Shown: one piece after another, positions 11,526 through 21,647 of the stretch
Layout: the number at the start of each line of letters is the position of its first letter
Numbering within the stretch: position 1 is the stretch's first letter
NCBI RefSeq assembly: GCF_019175285.1
Contig: NC_056527.1
Coordinates: 113,222,742-113,286,741 of the forward strand
Direction of reading: 5' to 3'
DNA from: Sceloporus undulatus
Taxonomy: Eukaryota; Chordata; Lepidosauria; Squamata; Phrynosomatidae
Length of the DNA stretch: 64,000 nucleotides
Translations under genes and position numbers: made by a program
The notes under the pieces: generated by a model
What the model was told of the DNA's origin: nothing
Seen by the model: the letters and a program-made list of their open reading frames with translations, nothing else
Databases searched by the model: none

Positions 11526-11971
11526 TGTTAGAATCCTTGTTAGTACTCTACCAGATATGTGTTTTATGTATGTGGGGATGATGGGGGTTGGGGTGCTTTT
11601 GCTATGGCTAGTAGTAGATGTAGATATGTAGGAGCTGAGCTGTGCCAGGTGGCTGTTATCTAGAGTCCTTGAAGGCTTTTCTCAGAGGCTTGGAATGTAT
11701 GCTTTGAGTTCAGAGGGATAGCAGCTATGGGGGGAGTGAAGGGGGGTGATTAATGGTGAGAAAGAGGTGGGGATATTGTTGCGCGGGCTTTATAGGGGGT
11801 GGAGTAGACAAATCTGGGGTTCTTATGTATTGGTTTTGGTTGGGGGGGGGGTCAGTCTCAGCTTAAAAGCTGGAGTTGACTTACTGATTCTGGACCTATC
11901 AATAAAGTTCAGCTAATTCGTCATAAGACAGACTGGTTGATTGTCTAAGATACAGCTTCCACATTCTGACA
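11526..11971 (+). repeat. 5' LTR of the Ty3/Gypsy element
   Basis: 446 bp, TG...CA ends, a TATA-like TTTATAG and AATAAAG in the same order as in the partner LTR. Confidence 0.88.
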
Positions 11972-14041
11972 GTAAGCTGAGACTCACACAACATCCTCTG
12001 GGACGATGCAGGAGCAGAAGACCCCAGAGGACCCCATTGCTGCAACTGCTGAGGCCATGGGAGAAACCGAGGCACAAGAGTCGGGAGCCGGAGTGCACCC
12101 AAAAGACAGCAGACCAACCGTGGTTCAGACGACCAATGCAGGTGGGCCTTGGTTTGTAAATCCCACTGCTCCCCTTTGCACACGAGAACGTCAGAGGGCA
12201 ACGCAGTGGTTGGACTGGGACACTGGTCTGTCTCAACCCCTCCGGGTGAAACCAGCTGAGGGGGAGGACTTAGAGGAACAAGTCCTGCAAATGCAAGAAG
12301 AACTGGAGGGGGTACGTGTCACCCTGGCTGAAATTATGGATGTCCTAAAAGGCCGGGCAGCTGGAGGCAGAGATGGGAGTGGAACGGGAGCAGCGGCGGT
12401 GGTGGCAGCGGCCCCAGCTCCAGGACTGGGGGCCAGCAGTCAACGTCAGCCAGCAAGGCCGGCATCTGGGTGGCTGCAAGACCCACAAGCCAGAAAATTG
12501 GGAGTTAAGTATGATGGGGACCCTCAGACATTACCCTACTTCCTATCCCAAGTGGCAGGACATATGGAGGAGTGGGGGGGCACTTTCCCCAATGAGGCAG
12601 CCAAGGTGCGATGTGTGGCTAGACACCTGCGAGGAGAGGCTGCGACCTGGCTGGTACAACTGTATGATAGCCAGGCAACAGAGCTACAAAGTCTACAAGA
12701 CTTCATGATAGCCTTGAGGGCCAGATTTGAAGACCCCTTCAGAGCACGTATGGCCCGTGCCAGTTTAAAAGCCCTGGATCAGGGGACCAGGTCTGTCTCC
12801 GAATATGCCATGGAATTCAGAAGTTTGATCACCCAAGTGCCTGACTGCACGGAAGAGATGAGAATACAGTACTTCAAAGATGGCCTGCACCCAGAAATCC
12901 TAAAGTGGGCCTTGGCGCGAGGCAACCCACCCACAGTTTTGGAATGGATCCGACAAGCAGGGGAGGTAGAAGCCATCCAGCATGAGGTCAGGATGTTGGC
13001 CCAAAAAAGAAGTAGAGATGCCAAAGGAAGAGGATCCCAGCCCTCCACCCCTGGCCAAAATGTCAGGGGAAAATCCAGCAAACCTCAAGAGAGCGAGAAG
13101 GAGAGATGCATGAGGCTGGGATTGTGCCTGGGATGTGGACAAAAGGGTCACATGATTGCCAGCTGCCCAGAGAGACCTAGAGAGCAGAAGGGAACAACCT
13201 CCCATCATCCCCTTCCTACACCTGGGGGACCATGGAAACATATAGCCATGGACTTTATCACCGATCTCCCTGAGAGTAAAGGACAGAACACTATCTGGGT
13301 GGTGGTTGACTTGTTTTCAAAACAAGCCCATTATGTGGCATGCAAAGGGATGCCAAATGCTTCAAAATTAGCAGACATGTATATAATGCATATTTATAAA
13401 CTCCATGGATTGCCAGATAAAATTGTGAGCAACAGGTGGAACACCTTCACTTCTAGGTTTTGGAGGGTGCTTCAAAAGAAATTGGGAGTGGAGGTGGCGC
13501 TGAGCATGTCCCATCATCCACAATTGGAAGGCCAATGTGAAAAAACAAATATGGCCTTGGAACACTACCTCCGGTGTTATACTAACAACTTTCAGGATGA
13601 TTGGTATGACCTTCTTCCGCATGCTGAAATAGCTTTTAATAGTGCCATCCACCAGAACACTGGACATTCCCCCTTTGAAATAATCTATGGCTATGAACCC
13701 AAGACTTTACCTGCTTTACCTATGGAACCGTCAGATCCGCTGTCTGTGTCTCAGTGGGTTGCCAAGGTAAAAGGGGCTTGGCCAAAAATTGAAACTGGTT
13801 TGCAGACAGAAAAAGGACATCAGGATGGGATATAAAGCCGGGTGTTAAGGTTTATTTGTCAACAAAACACCTTAAAACATGACACCCTTCAAATGATGAG
13901 TGGGTGACCCATCGACATTTAAAAGGCCCTGAACTGTTGGCTCAATTTCTTCGAGAACATCCTGATAAGCCCACATTATCCACTGGCTAACTAATTTTTT
14001 TTAATTATTATACTGAGGATTTTTATTTTTGGGGGGCAGAC

Positions 14042-14487
14042 TGTTTGAATCCTTGTTAGTATTCTACCAGATATGTGTTTTATGTATGTGGGGATGATGG
14101 GGGTTGGGATGCTTTTGCTATGGCTAATAGTAGATGTAGATATGTAGGAACTGAGTTGTGCCAGGTGGCTGTTATCTAGAGTCCTTGAAGGCTTTTCTCA
14201 GAGGCTTGGAATGTATGCTCTGAGTTCAGAGGGATAGCAGCTATGGGGGGAGCGAAGGGGGGTGATTAATGGTGAGAAAGTGGTGGGGATATTGTTGCGC
14301 GGGCTTTATAGGGGGTGGAGTGGACAAATCTGGTGTTTTTATGTATTGGTTTGGGTTGGGGGAGTCAGTCTTAGCTTAAAAGCTGAATGGAGTGTATTAC
14401 TGATTATGGAACTATCAATAAAGTTCAGCTTATTCATCATAAGACAGACTGGTTGATTGTCTAAGATACAGCTTCCACATTCTGACA
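14042..14487 (+). repeat. 3' LTR of the Ty3/Gypsy element
   Basis: 446 bp partner of the 5' LTR. TATA-like TTTATA at 14305-14310 and AATAAA at 14417-14422. Its last base directly abuts the RUNX-like pair upstream of V4. Confidence 0.88.
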
Positions 14488-14508
14488 AACCACCCACAAG
14501 GTTGTGGT
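14488..14508 (+). promoter_or_regulatory. inverted RUNX-like pair upstream of V4
   Basis: AACCAC, nine bases, then TGTGGT, 92 bp upstream of the V4 leader ATG. V8, the other family D segment, has the same pair with the same nine-base spacing and the same GTGGTCGG context, 102 bp from its ATG. Confidence 0.5.
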
Positions 14509-14579
14509 CGGTTTCATACTTGTGCTCTGCATGAGAGTCACTAGAGAGCATTCAATCATCACATCGCTCGCAGGAAAGA

Positions 14580-15192
14580 ATGATGGGACCTCTGGGGACC
14601 CTCTCCACAGGTATCTTCTCTCTAGTAGAGTGTCAAGGCATTTGGATCTTGACTTGGCTATTATTCAGTGCTTGATTTAGGTCCACAGGGCTTTATTCTG
14701 ATCATATCCTTCTCAATCTTATCCTTCCTTGTTCGTCCGCCTGAGTTCAGCTGGATATGCTCAATTAAGTTGAGACAGGATCACAATTGTTACCCTTATA
14801 TTAATTGTTCATTGGATAATGTCCATTGCAAATGGAAGAATATTGAAAACTTCACACACAGTTGATGCTGAAACTCTTCCTTCCGTCCGTCCGTCCGTCC
14901 GTCCGTCCTTCCTTTTCTGACATTCCCATTCTTCTCCATGTGTCTCTAGATACGATTTATATGTGCAAATGGGATCTATATGTGCATTTCAGTAAAAAAA
15001 ACACCAAACAAACCCAAAACTGTCAGTAAGCTTTCAGTGTTAATTTCCTTCCAAGTGGACACAATTGAATAAACAAGTAACATACTTGTAATGAGAACAG
15101 GGCTGCAATTATGACCTATATATTATTTTTTATTTGGTTGCATCTGCTGGAAATGAAACAAAGCAAGTACAGAGATGTTGGCAAAACCCATA

Positions 15193-15229
<37 letters not shown>

Positions 15230-15799
15230 GCATCTACACTGTAAAAATAATGCAATTTGACACCACTTTAAGTGCTATAGCTCCATCTTATGGGATCTTT
15301 GGATTTTTAATTTTGCAAGGTCTTTAGATATCTCTGCCAAATAATTCTGGTGCATCATAAAACTACACATCACAGGATTCTATAGATCACAGCCATGGCA
15401 GTTAAAAGTGGTGTCAAACTGTTTTATTTCTACAGTTTAGATGTATCCTTAGTCTCTCCCTTCCTCTCCTTCTTTCCTTTGCTTTCTGATGTTGTCATTC
15501 TCTTCCAGGTATCTCAGGCCAGAATCCCTATTCTGTGACCCAGGAAAACATGTTTGCTTCTGTCAAGGAAGGAGACTCCATCCAATTCCACTGCTCTTAT
15601 GAAGGCACTGAATACAGTTTGCAATGGTACAGGCAGTACCCAGGCGGGCATCCCCTGTTTATCCTGTTACTGACCATCTCAAAGTCTATATCGGATGGTC
15701 CCTTTGAAATGATTCTGGACACAAAGAAGAAAACCACTACCCTACAGTTGAAGAACACCCAGCTGAATGATTCTGCCACCTACTTCTGTGCCCTGGAGG
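14580..15799 (+). CDS. TRAV: V4: T-cell receptor alpha-type V segment (family D), weak leader
   Basis: The V exon 15509-15799 follows CTTCCAG, begins GISGQNPYSVTQ and is fully open. Landmarks are IQFHCSY, LQWYRQYPG and SATYFCALEA. The only leader candidate at the right distance (intron ~900 bp) is 14580-14610, ending G|GTATCT. It encodes just MMGPLGTLST, with little hydrophobic core. It aligns with the end of the V8 leader (...TMIAAFLLAFST) but has lost the hydrophobic run. The splice phase is correct, so the transcript may be fine while signal-peptide function is doubtful. The LTR element ends 92 bp upstream and separates this gene from its former 5' flank. Confidence 0.78.
14880..14910. repeat. 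(TCCG)n microsatellite
   Basis: Six TCCG units between TTCC runs, inside the V4 intron. Confidence 0.9.
15198..15226. repeat. (CT)n microsatellite
   Basis: About 14 CT units, inside the V4 intron. Confidence 0.9.
15228..15440. mobile_element. palindromic MITE
   Basis: Arms 'gcatctacactgtaaaaataatgcaatttgac' in type and its inverse at the right end ('gtttagatgtatcc'). Lies in the V4 intron. Confidence 0.65.
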
Positions 15800-15838
15800 C
15801 ACAGTGCTGCAAAGAGGCAGCCAGAACCATCACAAAAC
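15800..15838 (+). other. V4 recombination signal (23-RSS)
   Basis: Consensus heptamer CACAGTG. The nonamer reads TCACAAAAC at 23 bp or CACAAAACC at 24 bp; the second fits better. Confidence 0.85.
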
Positions 15839-15881
15839 CTAGAGGCAAAAGAGAGCCACCTTCAGAAATTCCTTTCCAAGG

Positions 15882-16035
15882 TTGAATCTACACTGCAGTA
15901 TTAATGCAGCTTGACACGTCTTTAACTGCCATGGTTCAGTGCTATAGAATCCTGGGATTTGTAGGTTTTTTTTTAGATATTCAGCTTCCCTGTCAGACAG
16001 TTTTGGTACTACAACAAATTACAAATCCCAGGACT
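15882..16035. mobile_element. palindromic MITE, truncated
   Basis: One arm plus the loop of the palindromic MITE ('gaatctacactgcag', 'gctatagaatcctggg', 'caaattacaaatccc'). The second arm is cut short at a repeat junction. Confidence 0.6.
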
Positions 16036-16189
16036 GGCCCAATTATCATTGTTGTTTTTGTTGCTATTATATATTTATTAAAATATTTATATCTCACCCT
16101 GTATCATGGAATCTCAGGACAGTATTCAAGTCAAACTATATGAACAATTTAAATTATTATTATTTTTAAAGAATGCAATAATTATAATT

Positions 16190-16228
<39 letters not shown>
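16190..16228. repeat. (TTA)n microsatellite
   Basis: About 12 TTA units. Confidence 0.9.
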
Positions 16229-16404
16229 GATAGTTATCTTATTTCTATCCCACTTTATCCCAGTCCTGGGGCAGAGTAGCTTGCAAAGAATTAGACAGAG
16301 CTCATATCTCCAAAACTTATAATATAATAAAAAAAAGAAGTATAATTATACTATCAATAGGATTAAAAGGAAATTTAAAAACACATCAACTTGAAACTAA
16401 CTAA

Positions 16405-16615
16405 TGCAGTTATTGAGAATCAGCATGGCATAGAGTTTTGGATTATGACTCTGGAGATGAGGGTTCGAATTCCTTCTTGCCCTGGAAACTTACTAGGTGA
16501 CCCAAGTCACACTCTCTCAGACTGAGAGGAAGGCAAAGATAAGTTGACTCTGAACAAACCTTGCTTAGAAAACCTCATGATAGGTTTCTACCTGTCACTG
16601 AAAGGGCATCCATGG
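16405..16615 (+). mobile_element. tRNA-derived SINE
   Basis: Same SINE as at 10225 in the opposite orientation: head 'cagcatggcatagag', B box GGGTTCGAATTCC near 16460, then the conserved 'gtcacactctctcagactgag' body. Confidence 0.7.
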
Positions 16616-16689
16616 AGTGACAAGCAAGATTAATTTTAATGGATCAGTAGGAATTCAGAACTATTGCTCCAGGACCCTGTGCACGGGTT

Positions 16690-17035
16690 CATCTATGCAG
16701 AAATAATGCAATTTGACATCACTTTAAGTGCTGTACAGTGGTACCTCGGGTTACGAAATTAATTTGTTCCGCCGCCGCTTTCGTAACCCGAAAAGCCTTC
16801 GCAAGCCGAAAACCCATAGGCGCTAATGGGGAAAAGCCGCGATTTCGTGTAAAATAGCGCCGAAAAGCACCAAAATTTTCTTCGTAACCCGAAATAACCT
16901 TCGTAACCCGGAACAGTTATTTCCTATGGGATTTTTTCGTATCCCGGAAATTTCGTAACGTGGGTATTTCGTATCCCGGGGTACCACTGTAGTTCCATCC
17001 TATGGAATTGTGGGACTTGTAGTTTTACAAGTGGT
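16690..17035. mobile_element. palindromic MITE split by a mariner MITE
   Basis: The arm text 'gcagaaataatgcaatttgacatcactttaag' in type breaks off at 16735 and resumes after 16991 as 'gttccatcctatggaattgtggg'. The gap is filled by the insert at 16736-16989. Confidence 0.75.
16736..16989. mobile_element. Tc1/mariner-type MITE with TA duplication
   Basis: 254 bp with inverted ends CAGTGGTACCTCGGGTTA and its inverse (…CCCGGGGTACCACTG). It is flanked on both sides by TA (16734-16735 and 16990-16991), the target duplication expected for Tc1/mariner. GC-rich, non-coding and nested in an older palindromic MITE. Confidence 0.88.
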
Positions 17036-17296
17036 GATGCATAACCTTATGATGATGTAGCTCCACTCACAGATATAATACATAACCTTCTAGTGAATTG
17101 TGACAAGGTGTATCAGGAGTCAGGACACCACATGAAATGTCCCATTGAGCAACAGGAGCCATTGCACAACAGGTCCATTGTGCAAGGGGGCAGTTGTGCC
17201 TCCAGACCGTAGCACCACAGCCACACTGCTGGCTCTGCTTGCACAACGGCCCTGGCTATGTCTCCTCTCCCCATGTGAGAATACATTGCATGGTTT

Positions 17297-17430
17297 ATCA
17301 GTATAAAAACTCACTGGGTGAACTTGGGCAAGACACACTCTCTCAACCCCCCTCTGAAGAAACTTGCCAAGAAAACCCTATGATAGGGTCATTTTTGAAT
17401 TATGGCAACCCTAAGCACACAACAACAACA
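17297..17430 (+). mobile_element. tRNA-derived SINE, body fragment
   Basis: Contains 'cactgggtgaacttgggc', 'acacactctctcaaccc' and 'gccaagaaaaccctatga', ending in a (ACA)n tail. Head missing. Confidence 0.6.
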
Positions 17431-17645
17431 ACAAGAAGTTGGTTATATGAAGATCTAAAACCCGAAAAGAATGCAAGCCAATATTTGGAAGCCACTCTGA
17501 CCTGATTTGTAGAGCAGGGTGAAAAGGTATTCAGCCAATCAACCTGTGTGAAGGAAGTGTGTGTTTGGTTTGAAAAGGGAAGTACAGCATTTTTATAGTT
17601 GTATTCTCTCTCTTGGTCTCTCTTGTGGCAAGACATTTGCTTGCA

Positions 17646-17652
17646 ATTGGCT
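17646..17652 (+). promoter_or_regulatory. inverted CCAAT box of V5
   Basis: ATTGGCT, 126 bp upstream of the V5 leader ATG. Confidence 0.55.
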
Positions 17653-17771
17653 GGGTACAGTTAGCGGCAGGAGACACTTGTAGTTTTCTCAAGATCCACC
17701 AATGTTTGCTCAGCTCAGAGATTCAGCATAACCAGTGTCATTTTCTCCTAAAGGCTTGATCAAGAGCAGAG

Positions 17772-18655
17772 ATGGTGATGTATCTGTGCCACCTGTGGAT
17801 TCTGCTACCAATATTTTTCAGAGGTTGGTATTTACTCTCTCATCTTTCCTAATGTGTATGCACAACATTTGCATGTGTATATATGTCTTCAAGTCACTTC
17901 TGAGTTATAGCAATCCTAAGGTGAACCTATCATGGGGTTTTCTTGGCAAGATTTATTCAGAGAGGATTTGCTGTTGCCTTTCTCTGAAGCTGAGACAGTG
18001 TCACTTGTCCAAGGCAGAGCAAGGATTTGAATCGTAGCCCAGCACTCAAGCCATTGCACTATGCTGGCAATCTGTGCATCTACCTTTTTAATTCCCTAAC
18101 GTGCCAACCCTAAATTCTATAGAATTTACAGATTCTACATCAAAGGGAACCTTTGATTCTTCAGTAGTTTTATTAGACTTCAGCTACCATTAGCCCCAGC
18201 TAGCATGGTCAGTGGTCAGGAATGATGGGAACTGCAGTTGAACAGTGATGGAAAACCCTTGGTTCCCTACCTTGGTTTAATTTCTGAAACCCTAAGGCTT
18301 TCAGATCTTGCTGCATTCTGGAAAAGGCCCTTGCTATACACTGAATGGCTCCTATGTCTTTCCTACGCAGGGGCCAGATGCCAAGATAATGTGGTTCAGG
18401 AATCCATGGTGGTCAGTAAAGAAGGAGAGACTGCCACCATCACTTGTCAGTACAAAACAAGTAGTTTCTACAGCTTGCAGTGGTACAAGCAATACCCAGG
18501 AGAAAGACCCATATTTTTGCTGTGGTTGCTGTCTGAGAAAACTGAGAACGAAGGCAATGCCCATGCCAATCTTGATAAAAAGAAGCAAGAAAGTCTCTTG
18601 AGCATCAGGGGGACTCATCTCAGAGATGCTGCCACCTACTTCTGTGCGGTGGAAA
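17772..18655 (+). CDS. TRAV: V5: T-cell receptor alpha-type V segment (family A)
   Basis: Leader exon 17772-17823 (MVMYLCHLWILLPIFFR) ends G|GTTGGT, a weaker donor than its paralogues' (V6 GTCAGT, V9 GTATGT). The V exon 18371-18655 follows CTACGCAG and starts GARCQDNVVQESMVV. Landmarks are TITCQYK, LQWYKQYPG and AATYFCAVE. It is nearest to V6: both share the MVVSKEGETATITCQY block. A tRNA-SINE (17868-18070) lies in its short intron. Intact, judged functional. Confidence 0.9.
17868..18070 (-). mobile_element. tRNA-derived SINE in the V5 intron
   Basis: 'cttcaagtcacttctgagttatagcaatcc' type body, 'ggggttttcttggcaag' and 'cagcactcaagccattgcac' at the head end. Confidence 0.7.
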
Positions 18656-18694
18656 CACAATGACACACATGCCTTTGCAACCTGTGCAAAAACT
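18656..18694 (+). other. V5 recombination signal (23-RSS)
   Basis: Heptamer CACAATG (position 5 changed), 23 bp spacer, nonamer GCAAAAACT. Confidence 0.85.
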
Positions 18695-18939
18695 CTGTGA
18701 GGGAGCAGAGAGGTGTTCTGAAAAGTTTGCTCTCCACGTGTTGTTGGATTGCAGCACCCATGGACCATGGTGCTAGAATTGATGGGACCTATAGTTCAAA
18801 AACATTAGTATGTTCATCAGCTGTCCCTGCTTTTTGAGGTTTGCCTTAGGGTCACAATAAATCAGACTTAGATCTTTTAATTTCATCTCTTGAAGGTGTA
18901 ATTTGGAAGTTATTTCTTCTCTGTCATTCTTCCTTATCG

Positions 18940-18953
18940 CCACTAGATGGCAG
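18940..18953 (+). promoter_or_regulatory. CTCF-like motif 3' of V5
   Basis: CCACTAGATGGCAG matches every position of the 14-base CTCF core CCASYAGRKGGCRS. It lies ~245 bp downstream of the V5 RSS, not next to a leader. Confidence 0.4.
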
Positions 18954-19275
18954 TGAAGCTGTTCCTTTCTCAGGTTCACCTGGTTAGGATTCATGCAGCT
19001 TTCCCCACCACCAATGGGACAGAAGATGGGACTAGGATAGCCAGAGATTGTGTGGAAGAGGATACTGCAGCCACATTGTTTGTCTCAAAAGCTATATCTG
19101 CTGAAATTCCCTTTTCAATCAAACTATCAAAGTGACAGAGCTCTGGCCCCAACTTTATGACCCCAACAATATTTATATGTTGTGTGCCTTCTATTTTAAT
19201 TGTCACTTTTCTAAGTTTTTAATTGTACTGTACTTTTAAACTATAGGTTGCTTTTTTGGGGAAAAGTGGGATGCA

Positions 19276-19307
19276 AATGATAATAATAATAATAATAATA
19301 ATAATAT
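19276..19307. repeat. (TAA)n microsatellite
   Basis: About ten TAA units. Confidence 0.9.
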
Positions 19308-19319
19308 CATTTCTAACTT

Positions 19320-19485
19320 ATAAAGACACATTCAGAGGAAGTTTGCCATTGCCTTACTCTGAGGCTGAGAGAGTGTGACATGCTCAAGGTCACTCATGTG
19401 TTTTCTGTGGCTGAGAAGGGATTTGAACCATGGTTTACCAGAGTCCTAGTCCGATGCTCAAACCATTACACAATGACTCTAGATC
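19320..19485 (-). mobile_element. tRNA-derived SINE, truncated
   Basis: 'ttcagaggaagtttgccattgcc' type body and 'gtcctagtccgatgctcaaacc' head on the - strand. Confidence 0.65.
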
Positions 19486-19641
19486 CAACTACAGTAGACC
19501 CACTAAATCCATGGAATTAATCCATGCGTTGAATCACTATTCAAAAACTGAAGCAACAGATCTACTCTTTTTGTGACTAAATACTGGGATTTAGGATCAT
19601 GGCTACCCTCCTTTGTCACTTCATATTGTGAAACCCTGAAG

Positions 19642-20347
19642 CAGGGGTTGGCAACCTCCGGCCCGTGGGCTGGATGCAGCCCACTGAGGCCTTCTCACCG
19701 GCCCCGGTGCGGTCCTGCCGCTGATTGCCGCCCTGCTTCCGCGCCGCTCCGGGCGCCATTTTGTTATTTAAAAGGGCGGCCGAAGTCTAGCGTGACCTTT
19801 CCCATCGCGGGACACGACGGGAAAGGCGCGCGAGACTTCACCGCCATTTTTAAAAACAAAATGGTGATGGGTCTCTAGGAGGCCCGTTGCGGTCGCCGGG
19901 GCCCTGCAACAGGGCTCCGGCGGTGGCAGCGGTCCTCTAGGAGGCCCAGTGCGATCTCCGGAGCCCTGTTGGAGGGCCCTGGTGGCGGCAGTAGGCGTCT
20001 AGGAGGCCCGTTGCAGTCGCTGGGGCCCTCCAACAGGGTTGCGGTGGCGGCAGTGGGCCTCTAGGAGGCCCAGTGCGATCTCCGGAGCCCTGTTGGAGGG
20101 CCCCGGCAACCGCACCGGGCCTCTAGGACTTTTTTGCCGGCCTCTGATGGGGCCTTCAGAGGCTGGCAAAAAAGCCGGTGGGGGCTGTCAGTGCTGGAGG
20201 CCTCCTCCTGGTCCCCGGAGGGTGGAAGCTCCGCCCCAGCACGCGGCCCCACCTCCGGCGGGTGGAAGCTCCACCCCCGGCTTCGGCCCCCCAGTTGTCT
20301 GAGGGACAGCAATCCAGCCCCTGGCTCAAAAAGGTTGCCTACCCCTG
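19642..20347. mobile_element. hAT-type non-autonomous transposon with 8 bp duplication
   Basis: 706 bp with inverted ends CAGGGGTTGGCAACC and GGTTGCCTACCCCTG, flanked by a perfect 8 bp direct repeat CCCTGAAG (19634-19641 and 20348-20355), the hAT signature. The GC-rich interior has a ~61 bp unit repeated four times at about 19870-20127 (each with 'ctaggaggccc'); units 1 and 3, and 2 and 4, are more alike. No transposase. Confidence 0.92.
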
Positions 20348-20447
20348 CCCTGAAGAAAGGGCAGCTGGTATTATTGTGTACCATGAGGATCCTGGCTTAG
20401 CTGGAATATAAAATGGAGATCTCTCCTTCTGCTCTTTTTCTCTCTGG

Positions 20448-20668
20448 CTGCATCCACAGAGCAGAAATAATCCACGTTGACACTACTTTAGCTGTCATGG
20501 CTCAGTGCTATGGAATTCTGGGAATGATAGTTTGTTGTGTATTGGGATAGATCTCCATTCCAGCAAAGCTAGCATCCTGATGGCAAACGGCAAACTACCA
20601 TTCCCAGAATTCCATAGCATTGAGCCATGGCAGTTAAAATGGTGTCAAACTGGATTATCTGCCTGTCC
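20448..20668. mobile_element. palindromic MITE
   Basis: Left arm 'agcagaaataatccacgttgacactac' in type, and its inverse at the right ('gtgtcaaactggattat'). The centre includes two inverse copies of 'gcaaa...catcc' text. Confidence 0.65.
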
Positions 20669-21532
20669 CAGTCCTCTGGGAATATTATAGGAAGGGGCTA
20701 TTGCATTCCTCAGAGGCAAAGAGAGATAGTAGCCCCAAACAGCTGATTTTGAGTAGCAAAGAAAAGGCAGGGAATGGTGGTTTGTTGTTGTTTTATTTTT
20801 TTTAATTCAAAAAGGCAAATTTCACAATATAAAATCACATATAATGATACAACAGAACAAATGCTAGAAACAGTACAAACAAAACATTTCCCCCCCACAT
20901 CTATATGTACATCTTGAAAAGAAAAACCTGTACACAACTACTTAATATACTAACATATAGGAACAAGGGTCTACAAATGTTTTCCAACTTGCGTATTTGT
21001 GGAAATTTGTTGTTGTTTTGTTAATGGTTGCACTGGTATAGTTACAGAGGGAGGAAGACGTGATTATTTACCCCTTGGATCAAAATAACTTGGTTGGTCT
21101 AAGTATTGTGTACCTTAACTGTGGAATAAGGAACTCTGTTTGATGCTTTGGCTCAAGCAGCAAAATGTCCTGCTTTGGGTTTGCTTTCCCCTTTGGGTGT
21201 CTGGTTGGCTCCTTAAGCACAGTTTAAAAAGTATGGTAAACTCGGTAGGGTGCCAGTTTGATCCGCCACAGCTATTCTCATTTTCTTAAAGGTAATTCAA
21301 AAATCCAATGTTAACTTTTAGGCTTTTAGATACTGGAGATGTTCTCTCCTCCTGTCCTCTCCTGAATGTTATTTTCCAAAGAGTAACTTGAAAGGTACTC
21401 AGAGGAATGCCAGTGTGGTCTGCCCATAAGATAATGCCAATTGCTTTTGAGAGAAGTGTAGCAGTTTTAGGAGGGGCTGTGCTCTGCGATGTATCTCTTC
21501 TGATCTCTGTTGTGGCAAAGCATGTGCTTCTG

Positions 21533-21539
21533 GTTGGCT
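21533..21539 (+). promoter_or_regulatory. inverted CCAAT-like box of V6
   Basis: GTTGGCT, 115 bp upstream of the V6 ATG. Confidence 0.45.
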
Positions 21540-21647
21540 AGCCACAATAAGTAGAACTGAGAAATGTGGGAAGCAGACTTTTGCTGGAGGTTCAGATGTT
21601 TTCACGGGTGGATGAGTTAGCTCCCACATACATAACCAAGGGCAGAG

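Larger units (their letters stand above)
11526..14487 (+). mobile_element. Ty3/Gypsy LTR retrotransposon, broken
   Basis: Two direct LTRs of 446 bp each (11526-11971 and 14042-14487), beginning TGTT and ending GACA, flank an internal region on the + strand. Parts recognised: a sushi/Mart-like gag with a CCHC zinc knuckle (CLGCGQKGHMIASC), and a Ty3-type integrase core (AMDFITDLPES ... HPQLEGQCEKTN). The LTRs carry a TATA-like box and AATAAA. By eye the LTRs differ at roughly 5% of positions, suggesting an insertion many million years old rather than recent. No perfect target-site duplication is visible. The element is a broken fossil. It sits 92 bp upstream of the V4 leader. Confidence 0.88.

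Noticed and set aside
12006-13835. Long open frame as a domesticated host gene
   Set aside because: It lies between two matching LTRs and carries Ty3/Gypsy gag and integrase parts, so it is part of a retrotransposon fossil. Nothing here points to host use.
16405-16475. A tRNA gene
   Set aside because: B-box text is present, but no cloverleaf with acceptor stem can be closed and the same text recurs in many SINE copies.
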